DNA of 64,000 nucleotides from Panonychus citri (taxonomy: Eukaryota; Arthropoda; Arachnida; Trombidiformes; Tetranychidae): NCBI RefSeq assembly GCF_014898815.1, contig NW_026515541.1:2418001-2482000 (forward strand). Direction: 5' to 3'. Numbering within the stretch: position 1 is the first letter of the stretch; every line of letters starts with the position of its first letter. Under the pieces are notes generated by a model. It was not told the origin of the DNA, made no database searches, and saw only the letters and a program-made list of their open reading frames with translations. Position numbers and translations under genes: made by a program. Shown one piece after another: positions 1 to 8,579 of the stretch.

Positions 1-446
1 GATGCAAGTACGATAATAAGTCTAAAAAAGTCATGGTTCTGATCCTTTGTAACAATGATAATCTGAGTGAAGAATCCAAGCACGATTAGTAGTAAAACTT
101 TCACTTTCCTTTTTTGATTCATTTTTTTCATAAAATCTGAATCCTTATGGGCATTTGTTTGATCACAGTGGTAACCATAGTCCCAGAATAGTGACCATTT
201 CATTTTGAACATTAATGCCGCCTCGAAGATAGTGACAGCCGACAAAGAAAATAATTTCAAATAAGTAAACGTTAATTGCTTCGATGATGGTAATGGCCGT
301 GAGAGGAAAGTTTGCAATAACACTAATCCTTCTAGTGAGTTACAAACACCTACAAGTAAGATTAGTATCCAATTACCCATCGATTTAGCCCAGAATTTAG
401 GACTAAACAAGCGATTCGAAATGAAATTACATTTAGAATCTTCCAT
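1..446 (-). CDS. Multi-pass membrane protein, N-terminal part (gustatory-receptor-like), runs off the left edge
   Basis: An open frame starts at an ATG on the minus strand (444-446) and stays open for 148 codons to the window edge. It has three hydrophobic stretches: WILILLVGVCNSLEGLVLL near residues 27-45, YLKLFSLSAVTIFEAALMF near 65-83, and VKVLLLIVLGFFTQIIIVT near 117-135. A short charged loop lies between the second and third. A cytosolic N-terminus, widely spaced membrane helices and no family signature fit the N-terminal third of a chemosensory (gustatory) receptor, a family greatly expanded in mites. That family call is inference; any polytopic membrane protein would look similar. The C-terminal half that would carry the receptor signature lies outside the window. 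Confidence 0.45.
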   Translation of the reverse strand, partial: MEDSKCNFISNRLFSPKFWAKSMGNWILILLVGVCNSLEGLVLLQTFLSRPLPSSKQLTFTYLKLFSLSAVTIFEAALMFKMKWSLFWDYGYHCDQTNAHKDSDFMKKMNQKRKVKVLLLIVLGFFTQIIIVTKDQNHDFFRLIIVLA

Positions 447-1516
447 TATTATTTGCTTAACAAACTTTTCGTAATTGTTGAAAAAGTTGTTCGTTACCGT
501 TATCGTTATCAATATGTTACTACTATCAAACTTGACTTGAACTAAATTAAAGTGATCAATAAATTACATATGTATGTTGGTTTCCGAAGATTAAATTTAG
601 TGGCTCAATAGAATTGAAAATTGATTAATCTCAATCAATCAACTCAGCGTGTTAATTTTATGATTATTACACCTTAAATTCCAAGGATAGATCAATATCT
701 TGATGTGATAAATTATTTACGATAAAATGAAAGTTATATTAATAATTATCATTGATAAATGATGAAACTATTAGATTAATTGAAAGATGATCAATGCAAT
801 TAAGTTATTGCATCTTTATTGTGATGATTAAGCTTATCCGTTGTTCTTAACTCGCTACTTCGTTTAATCAAATAGGTAGTTGATTAATTTACAACATAAA
901 AATTAGAGCACAATGTTTATTTGGAACTAGCTGATTCTGGTTTCAATTGCTATAAAATCATCATTAAAAGGTTAATGATGATAATCTAATACATGATCAC
1001 CACATGATTATTCAAGTCTATGGAGTAATAGATTAGATTCAATTCTGATAAACTTTGAAAATCTGAAAACATTTTATTTGTAAAAGACAAATTTTAGATC
1101 AACATATCTGATGAAAGAAATATTTATTAATAGTAATTTACGGATCTTTAATTGTCTACAAATTGAAATGATTATCACCATTGATTATCTGGATTGATTA
1201 ACTGTTAATAGGAGCAAAAAGATACAAACAAACCTCATCAGCTCTATTAACATGCTGTAACTTCATGTGAAACTTTAATGTATTTCTGTGTTATGTATTA
1301 ATTCAAATGAAAATCGTGATACCGGTAAATGAATATCAAGATATTTTTATATAATCGTTTTTATTAGGTGATACAAATCTTAATTGTGGATAAGGTGATT
1401 ATATTTAGTTAGTTGAAGTTTACTTTATTTGTATTCTGTTAAAGTGGAGTAGCTGATTAGTTTCATCAAAAAATTTGGTATTAACTAGTTACTTGATTTA
1501 TCTTATTCGAGGACAA
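447..1516. other. AT-rich intergenic region between divergent genes
   Basis: No open frame, RNA gene or repeat array is visible. The stretch lies between the start of the minus-strand membrane protein and the start of the plus-strand MFS gene, so it should hold both promoters. No TATA motif is convincing in this composition. Confidence 0.5.
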
Positions 1517-3083
1517 ATGAAATATTCAAAATTTGTGTACGAAAATCGTTTCAAATTATTTAAAACTTTTGCTATTTACTTGACCTACTTTACGATAGGA
1601 TGTTCAACGGGTCTTCTTGGTTCAGGACTATTGGACCTACAGATCCTTTCGTCAACTGATTTTACCAAAATTTCATTACTTGTGACACTTCGAAGTGTAG
1701 GCCATGTTTTGGGGACAGTAATTGGTAAGTCGACTATTAATTTGTCTCTTGATTGATGGTAATCGTTTTCCATTGTCTTGTAGCTGGTCTCATTGGCTCT
1801 TATTTCAATGAATCTCTCGTTTTATCAATCACCAGTTTTGCTGCAGGGCTTTTCAGTGGATTGGCACCACTTTTGGTCAAGTTTGAATTAGTTGGGTCCT
1901 GTATTTTCATCGCTGGACTTAATTATGGAATAGCTGATGTATGTAAGTTAATAATTGAATATTATTCAATTTGGATTGTTTGATTAATTTTCCTTTTCCA
2001 TTAAAAGTGAGTAACACTTTATTGACACGAACATGGAAGGAAAAATGTACCAACTTTTTACAAGCACTTCAAATGTGCGGTGGAATGGGCTCATTGATCG
2101 CACCCGTTATTGCGCGACCTTTCCTGTTACCATCGCAAGAGAGTATTGAAAGTTCAAATACCATCGCAAATGGGTCATCAATTATTCCAGACCCAATAAC
2201 AACTCCAATTCTGTACACTCCTGATGATGTTATGATACATATTGCGTTCTTAATTCTTGGATTTATTGGACTAATCTCGTCGATTCCATATTTTATCATT
2301 TACTTTACTGAAAAAAAAATTGTTCGTGCGTCAGTTCCTTCGGTGCAAAGTAAACCCGCAGGTCAACATATCGAACACGATGAAAATAAATGGAAACTTT
2401 TTATTGCAATTACTTTAGTAACGATCATTGGCCATGCAGTTTATGGGTTTGAGCTTGTTATTGGTTAGTTAATTACGATTTTATTATTTATTTTCGACTA
2501 ATTGTCTTTCATATTTTGACTTTCAGGTTCATTGGCCACTTCGTTTTCGGTGAAATCCGATCTTCACATGGATAAAAAGTCGGGTGTCTTATTAGCGACC
2601 GTTTTCTGGTCATGTTTCTCATTTTATCGACTTATTTATATCCCATTAACTTTCATATTCTCAGAATCTAAACTCTTGTTATCGAGTTTAATCATTTCAA
2701 CGGTTGGCCTTTTAATTACCGTTCCTTGGGCTAATAACAGCGAAACTTGTATCTGGGTTGGATTCACGCTAATTGGACTTGGAATCTCACCGGTATTTGC
2801 CGCTTCTTATGGTCTTCTGAATAAGTACATGAGAATCACTTCAAGAGTAACTTCGATCATCTTTTCAATCGGCATTATCGGTGAATCGTTTCATCCTGCA
2901 ATAGTCGCATCGCTAATGTCTCACAATATGATCATCTTTTTATACTATTTAGGTGTTTTAGGAATAATTTATATTCTATCATTCGCTACTTTAATCGTGT
3001 ATTGCAAGAAAGCGTTCAAAGGTCCAATTAATCATCATCCACCAATCGGCGAGAAATTGTCACTTAGCATTTCGCATTTTTGA
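1517..3083 (+). CDS. MFS transporter, NaGLT1/MFSD4-like, copy 1 (4 exons)
   Basis: Exons 1517-1724, 1784-1942, 2008-2463 and 2527-3083 join into 459 residues. All introns are 56-65 bp, start GT, end AG and interrupt codons in phase 1. The start is the ATG of MKYSKF; codons upstream have no ATG. Hydrophobic segments recur through the protein, giving roughly 12 membrane helices with a hydrophilic central loop around exon 3. The motifs GLLGSGLLDLQ near the N-terminus and WVGFTLIGLGISPVFAASYG in exon 4 recall the sodium-dependent glucose transporter 1 / MFSD4 branch of the major facilitator superfamily; the substrate cannot be read from sequence. Paralogues at 42775 and 53820 share exon number and intron phases. 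An AATAAA signal lies near 3134, inside a segment also found at 33.8 kb. Confidence 0.75.
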
Positions 3084-3741
3084 AGAGTCGAAAATATTTT
3101 TTGGTTAGATTTCATGTTCGATTTTTCATTTTAAATAAAATTCTTTTTATAGTTTTATCATTTGTGACCTTACTTTAATTTTAATTAAATTCAGAGTAAC
3201 AATTGATTCAAGTTTTTCTTTTCTCGAATAAGAAAATTTTAACCATAACATATTTGACAGGATTCTATTCAAATATCATCCAAATAATAAAAAAAAGTTA
3301 CACAATTAAGAATGACTAAAATATTTGACGAGAATTTTAAGTCGATTATTATACAAATCAAATGGAGTAAAAGGGTGAGTATGATCGATAAATTATTGAC
3401 AGTTCTATCGTAATATTCGAGCTCTAATACTAAGACAGATAAAAGCTAATAATCTAAAAGCGACAAGTAAAACGCCTAAAGCGATGAAATTACGGACTAC
3501 ATTGTTTTCGTCGAAATTCAATCTTCTAATAACACCTTCACCATCTAGAACACAACCTAATCCTGGAGGGATAATATCATGTAGATTTATAGCTGAATCG
3601 TTGGAGTTGAACATTTCCATTGCACTCATCATGGAGCTTATATCGTTCAATGATTCGGGTACATCACAGGTAATATTGGTCACTTTTCGCCATTGGTTAA
3701 CAACCAAAATCTCATTTCCATAATAAAACCAACTGATATAT
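3079..3741. repeat. Segmental duplication, copy A (also at 33752-34414)
   Basis: From TTTGAAGAGTCG at 3079 the sequence matches 33752-34414 almost base for base, up to the point where the LTR element enters. The match resumes after the element at 31068-31107 and ends in an A-rich run. The left boundary falls on the stop codon of the MFS gene, so the 3' flank of that gene comes from downstream of the ABCG gene. Confidence 0.85.
3405..3741 (-). pseudogene. ABCG transporter last-exon fragment, interrupted by the LTR element
   Basis: The 100 codons ending at 3405 are the same as the C-terminus of the complete ABCG gene at 34078-37497: an extracellular loop with TCDVPESLNDI, then the final membrane helix and ARILR. 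Only the last exon is present. Its 5' end is cut at 3741 by the LTR retrotransposon, and the remaining few dozen bases with the splice acceptor lie at 31068-31107. No other ABCG exon follows there, so this is a dead tail-end duplicate rather than a second transporter. Confidence 0.85.
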
Positions 3742-4145
3742 TGTAATGATCCAAAATTGAAAAGGTTATCGAGAAAATTATCTAATGTTGATTTAGGTGT
3801 TCACTTAATTAGTTAGTCCAAAGTCGTTTTTAATTAAGAAATTGCTACGGGAAAAACAAACAAAGATTAAGGTGATAACGGAGGAAAAAGTCAAGGTACT
3901 ACGAATTGTAGACAGAGAAAATAGAAAGAGAGAAAATTTTAATATAAAATAAGGTTGAATAACCAGAAAAGTTAGTCTTGTGTTTGGTCTTGATTTTAGT
4001 CTTGAATTGGTTTGTGTCGGTTATTTCATCAAAGTGAAAAGTAAAATTGTAATCGGTTGTTAAATTTAAGTCATCGAGAAATTAAAGTTTTGTGTTAATT
4101 TGATTCGATTGTTTCTTGATTTTCATCATCAACCTCATCTTTACA
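3742..4145 (+). repeat. 5' LTR
   Basis: It starts TGTAATGATCC and ends ATCTTTACA, and has the same length and apparently the same sequence as the 3' LTR at 30664-31067. A diverged, interrupted copy of this LTR lies at 44934-46300. No obvious TATA box; AATATAAAATAAGG near 3939 is a candidate core promoter or polyadenylation region. Confidence 0.93.
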
Positions 4146-4147
4146 TT

Positions 4148-4165
4148 TGGAGGTCCCACCGAGAT
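4148..4165 (+). other. Primer-binding site, tRNA-Gln type
   Basis: Two bases after the LTR comes TGGAGGTCCCACCGAGAT. Its complement ends ACCTCCA, matching the 3' end and T-arm of a tRNA-Gln-like acceptor as I recall it. The second copy at 46.3 kb has the same site. The tRNA identity should be compared with the host tRNA-Gln genes. Confidence 0.7.
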
Positions 4166-4223
4166 CTCAAGTCAGTGGTCCATTTTATCACCCTTGAGTT
4201 AAAAACAACTTGGAAGTTTTTTT

Positions 4224-7200
4224 TTGTTTTGTTTCCCTTTTTGCTCCTTATACCTTCTGATTTCTGATTCTGATTATGATTTTGTCTCTGATTTCAAATC
4301 AACCTTTTTACCTTCCGAGTATGAATCATATATTAATCAACAATTATCGAGTAGAAAACAACGTCCAGATGAACCGGTCACTAAATTTATAATCGATGTC
4401 AAAGAATTATGCAGTAAATTAAATAAGAATGAGAAAGAAACTATGCGTTATCTCTTCGAAGGTGTTAGGGCCGATATTAAGACCGTTTTATATGGACTAA
4501 ATCCTACTACGATAAAAGAATTTACAGATCATGCTAAGAATTTAGAGCGAAATTCTAATAGTACCACGAATCCCGAAGTTGCTGAATTGAAACAAATGAT
4601 AATGGAGTTAAAAAACGGACTAACCATGAGAACAACACGAGTAAACCAGATAGAACCAGATTCATCCAGAAACAATAAGCCTATAATCTGTTACTATTGT
4701 AACAAAGTAGGCCATATTCAGGCCAACTGTTATTTCCGTATCCGTGACCAAGGCGCAAGCGCCAACCAACAAAGGCCTTTGTTTACCTCTCATCATCAAC
4801 AGAATCGACCATTCCCAACTCACCCTCAACCCAGTTACCATCATCCAAGATACCAACCACCCAATTACCCACCTTATTCCCCCTTTTCCCAATTGCCCTA
4901 TTCACATAATCAAACCCAAAATTCCACCAATAATAACTCGTTTCATAACTACCCGTATCCAAACCAAACATCATCTAATCAGTTACCCCAAGTGAACCGC
5001 CCGCAACAATACCCTCTAGCTCAACCTAATCATCGAGACCATCAAGTGAACCAACCAGTGACCCACCGACCGAACCCAGTGAATGTTCAGCAACCTTATA
5101 GTGTTGGTCACCCTCCACCGCCGCCCAGGGCAAACTGTTTAAGTGATTATGATGAAAATTACATTTTCATTCAGTGCTCAGTGAACAATAGAAAATTAAG
5201 AGGCCTCATCGACACTGGATCAACTGTTTCCATCATAAAACAAGCATGGGCTGATCCGAACCAAACTCAATATTATGGCGGCCCGGCAGTTAAATCGGCA
5301 AGTGGTCACTCTTTGAACATCATCGGTCGAACCAGATTATTAATAACCGCAGGATCACTAACCATAGGAGTTTGGACCAACCTGCTAGTAGTTGACAATA
5401 CTTTCGCGTATGACCTTCTCCTTGGAAACAACTTCAACCGGGCAGCGAGACTTCAGTTAGACCTTGGAACCATGGAGCTAGTCCAACCGTCCACCAATGA
5501 TGATAAGTACCCTGGAACCGTTTTTATTACAAATTTAGATAAAAATAACCTTTGTTTTAGTCCCTCAGTAGATTTAGAGAATGGGTTAGTCCCATTAAAT
5601 TTTGATGTAATTGATGAGAATAACCACGACACAAACCATTGCTTGATAGTTGAAACCGTTAACGATATTGAAATGTTACATGAGTGGAATTACTTCGACT
5701 TTTCACTTGAATCACCTCATCAAATTTTTAATTTAGATTTAGATGTTAGTCCAACTCACGTTAGTCCGAATGATCCTATTCCAAACATCGTAAGTCCTCA
5801 TCACGTTAGTCCAAGTCAAGTTAGTCACTTTGATCCTGATCAAAGTTCCGAGTATTGTTGGGAAAATCTTGAACAAACCAACCTTGTCGTTGATCAACAA
5901 CCAGAATTAAATCCATACCTTCCGTTTGATCCATATGTATATTCAACAGAACTTTCCCCTCTCAATTATGATTGGAATGAAAATGGAACGTATGTTAGTC
6001 CAACCTTTTTTTGGCAGAATGAATCAGAGATCAATGATTTTCAACTCCCATCCTCAGAATTTTTCACCCAACAGGCACCAATTTCTGCGCCCTCCTTTTC
6101 AACACCTTCCCCTCTATCACTTCCATCATCACCATCATCACCATCATCACCATCATCACCATCATCACCATCATCACCTTCTCTACCCTCATCCTCCTCC
6201 CCATCATCAACAAAAAATGAACTTAGCTTAGACCATTTAACCAATGAACAAGAAAAAATAGTAAGAGAGACCTTGGACGCGTTTAGTCCAGCTCTAGCGT
6301 TTGATAAGTCTAATTTAGGAAATTGTACATTATTTTATCATACAATTGATACTGGTGATTCAAAACCAATTCATCGCCACCCTTATCCTCGATCGACACC
6401 AGAGCGGGAAGAAATTAATCGACAAGTCCAAGAGATGTTAGAATTAGGAGTAATCCGATATTCACAGTCAGCCTGGGCCAGTCCCATTGTGTTAGTCGCT
6501 AAATCTGATGGTAGTAAAAGATTATGTGTAGATTTAAGAAAAGTGAATGCAGTGACCAAGAAAGATGTTTACCCCCTACCAAATATTGATTTAGTGATTA
6601 GTTCATTACAAGGTTGTAGTTGGTTCACCACCCTTGACCTCAATTCTGGTTACTGGCAATTATCAGTCCATCCAAATGATTGTGAGAAAACGGCCTTTTC
6701 CACCGGCGATGGTCTCTACGAGTTCATCCGAATGCCCTTTGGACTAACCAATGCCCCTGCCACTTTCCAGAGGACCATGGACATCGTCTTATCTGGACTA
6801 AAATATACCCAGTGTCTTGTTTATTTAGATGACGTTGTTATTTTCGCCTCCTCTTTTGACGAACTAATGAAACGAACGAAAAATGTACTACGAGCGATCG
6901 CAAATGCAGGACTAACGATAAAAGTAACGAAGTGTAAGTGGGCAGTAAGAGAAATGATTTTTCTGGGTCACGTTATCAACGAACATGGACTAAGAACCGA
7001 TCCAAAGAAAGTCGACGATGTTAAGCGATTTTTAAAGCCCAACGACATCACTGGGATACGAAGCTTCATTGGGATGGCCGGATATTACCGAAAGTTTATT
7101 CCGAAATTTTCAGAAATAGTTGAGCCTTTGACTCGATTAACTCGAAAAAGTGTTCAATTTGAATGGGGTAGTGACCAAGAGTTAGCATTTAATAAAGTGA

Positions 7201-8561
7201 AACAATTATTGATCGAAGATCCGCTTCTGAGTCACTTTAACCCAAGCCTCCCCACCGAAGTACACTGTGATGCATCCGGGTTCGGAATTGGCGCCGTCCT
7301 TATGCAAACAGAAAATGAAGAAAAGAAGCCAGTTTGGTACTTGAGCCGCCTCCTACATGAAGCCGAGACTCGCTATTCAACCACCGAGAAGGAATGTCTG
7401 GCTATCGTCTTCGCTCTCACCAAGTTAAAAAGGTTCCTCATGGGAATCCATTTTACTGTTTTAACCGACCACAGGGCCTTGTGTTGGCTCCAAACGAAAG
7501 ATAAACTTCCAGATCGCTTGTTAAAATGGGCCATCCAATTGGAACAGTTTGATTTCGAAATAAAATACACCACAGGGAAATCGAATGTGGTGGCCGATTA
7601 TCTCTCACGGAACGCAGTGAATCCTATGGGAGAATTTAGTGAACCAATTGAAAATTATAAAATTAATCTCATTAGTCCCGTTAGAAAGTTGATAAATAAA
7701 CAAAAGAAAGATCATTTTCTGCACAAGATCATCCGAGCACTCGAATCTCCTGAAGATTCCCCGTCAATCGATACCAGTGGATTTGTGGTGAGAGAAGAAA
7801 CGTTATATAAATTAATTGAAAGTGAGTCCGGACCCAATTTAGTCCCTTGTATTCCACCCTCCATGGTCACGGAAATTATCACCACATGTCATGATGATCC
7901 TATTTCTGGTCATCTTGGGGTTCAAAAGACCCTGAATAAAATAAAAAGTCGATATTGGTGGCCAAATCTAAATCTTGATGTCCGCTCTCATGTAGAGACT
8001 TGTGAGAGTTGTCAAGGGAAAAAGTCCGCGAATCTACCGAAACCTGGACTTATGATGCCCATCAAAGCCGGTGGACCATTCGAAATGGTTGGAATGGACC
8101 TACTTGGCCCCTTTCCCCTCTCCAAGGATGGAAATAAAAATATCATCGTCGCTACCGATTACCTCACCCGATGGGCCGAATGTAAAGCGATCCCAAATGG
8201 ATCATCTCAAGAGGTGGCAAAATTTTTCTCTCAATCGATTGTTTGTCGGTTCGGAGCCCCATTCAAAGTTCTCACCGATCGAGGGAAATGTTTTGAGAGC
8301 CTGTTTATTGAAGAAATATATAAAATTTTTAACTCGAAACATACAAGAACCACCGCCTACCACCCAGCAACTAATGGCCTTACCGAAAGGTTCAATAAAA
8401 CATTGGCAACCATGTTGTCAATGTATGTAAATAATAATCATAGCGATTGGGACCACCACCTCCCATTCGTTTGCTTTGCTTATAACACATCGATACAATC
8501 ATCAACAAAATTTTCACCTTTTTATTTATTACATGGGTATGAAGCTAAATTACCTTCCTAA
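4224..8561 (+). CDS. Gag-Pol frame of the LTR element, missing the Gag N-terminus
   Basis: The open frame of 1445 codons has no ATG at its 5' end; the first in-frame ATG is at 4443. Comparison with the second copy (46426 onward) shows that about 110 N-terminal Gag residues have been lost here. In order: Gag, a CCHC knuckle (CYYCNKVGHIQANC, residues 156-169), a Pro/Gln-rich linker, aspartic protease (IDTGST, near 328), a linker with HVSP repeats and a Ser-Pro run, reverse transcriptase (YLDDVVIF near 867), RNase H (DASGFGIGAV near 1015), and integrase with an HHCC finger and a D,D,E core (MDLLGP, TDRGKCF, NGLTERF). Gag and Pol share one frame, with no frameshift. A TAA at 8559-8561 ends the frame inside integrase; the same frame continues at once as the integrase tail. 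So this copy is probably not autonomous. Confidence 0.9.
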   Translation: MFCFPFCSLYLLISDSDYDFVSDFKSTFLPSEYESYINQQLSSRKQRPDEPVTKFIIDVKELCSKLNKNEKETMRYLFEGVRADIKTVLYGLNPTTIKEFTDHAKNLERNSNSTTNPEVAELKQMIMELKNGLTMRTTRVNQIEPDSSRNNKPIICYYCNKVGHIQANCYFRIRDQGASANQQRPLFTSHHQQNRPFPTHPQPSYHHPRYQPPNYPPYSPFSQLPYSHNQTQNSTNNNSFHNYPYPNQTSSNQLPQVNRPQQYPLAQPNHRDHQVNQPVTHRPNPVNVQQPYSVGHPPPPPRANCLSDYDENYIFIQCSVNNRKLRGLIDTGSTVSIIKQAWADPNQTQYYGGPAVKSASGHSLNIIGRTRLLITAGSLTIGVWTNLLVVDNTFAYDLLLGNNFNRAARLQLDLGTMELVQPSTNDDKYPGTVFITNLDKNNLCFSPSVDLENGLVPLNFDVIDENNHDTNHCLIVETVNDIEMLHEWNYFDFSLESPHQIFNLDLDVSPTHVSPNDPIPNIVSPHHVSPSQVSHFDPDQSSEYCWENLEQTNLVVDQQPELNPYLPFDPYVYSTELSPLNYDWNENGTYVSPTFFWQNESEINDFQLPSSEFFTQQAPISAPSFSTPSPLSLPSSPSSPSSPSSPSSPSSPSLPSSSSPSSTKNELSLDHLTNEQEKIVRETLDAFSPALAFDKSNLGNCTLFYHTIDTGDSKPIHRHPYPRSTPEREEINRQVQEMLELGVIRYSQSAWASPIVLVAKSDGSKRLCVDLRKVNAVTKKDVYPLPNIDLVISSLQGCSWFTTLDLNSGYWQLSVHPNDCEKTAFSTGDGLYEFIRMPFGLTNAPATFQRTMDIVLSGLKYTQCLVYLDDVVIFASSFDELMKRTKNVLRAIANAGLTIKVTKCKWAVREMIFLGHVINEHGLRTDPKKVDDVKRFLKPNDITGIRSFIGMAGYYRKFIPKFSEIVEPLTRLTRKSVQFEWGSDQELAFNKVKQLLIEDPLLSHFNPSLPTEVHCDASGFGIGAVLMQTENEEKKPVWYLSRLLHEAETRYSTTEKECLAIVFALTKLKRFLMGIHFTVLTDHRALCWLQTKDKLPDRLLKWAIQLEQFDFEIKYTTGKSNVVADYLSRNAVNPMGEFSEPIENYKINLISPVRKLINKQKKDHFLHKIIRALESPEDSPSIDTSGFVVREETLYKLIESESGPNLVPCIPPSMVTEIITTCHDDPISGHLGVQKTLNKIKSRYWWPNLNLDVRSHVETCESCQGKKSANLPKPGLMMPIKAGGPFEMVGMDLLGPFPLSKDGNKNIIVATDYLTRWAECKAIPNGSSQEVAKFFSQSIVCRFGAPFKVLTDRGKCFESLFIEEIYKIFNSKHTRTTAYHPATNGLTERFNKTLATMLSMYVNNNHSDWDHHLPFVCFAYNTSIQSSTKFSPFYLLHGYEAKLPS
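6118..6210 (+). repeat. Coding microsatellite (TCACCATCA-type) encoding a Ser-Pro run
   Basis: About eight 9-bp units of the TCACCATCA type lie in frame between protease and reverse transcriptase and encode repeated SSP. They make the linker length variable but do not break the frame. Confidence 0.85.
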
Positions 8562-8579
8562 ATTAATAATACAACCTCT

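Noticed and set aside
4662..4995. Overlapping frames opposite and beside gag
   Set aside because: They mirror the Pro/Gln-rich linker of Gag and have no independent features.
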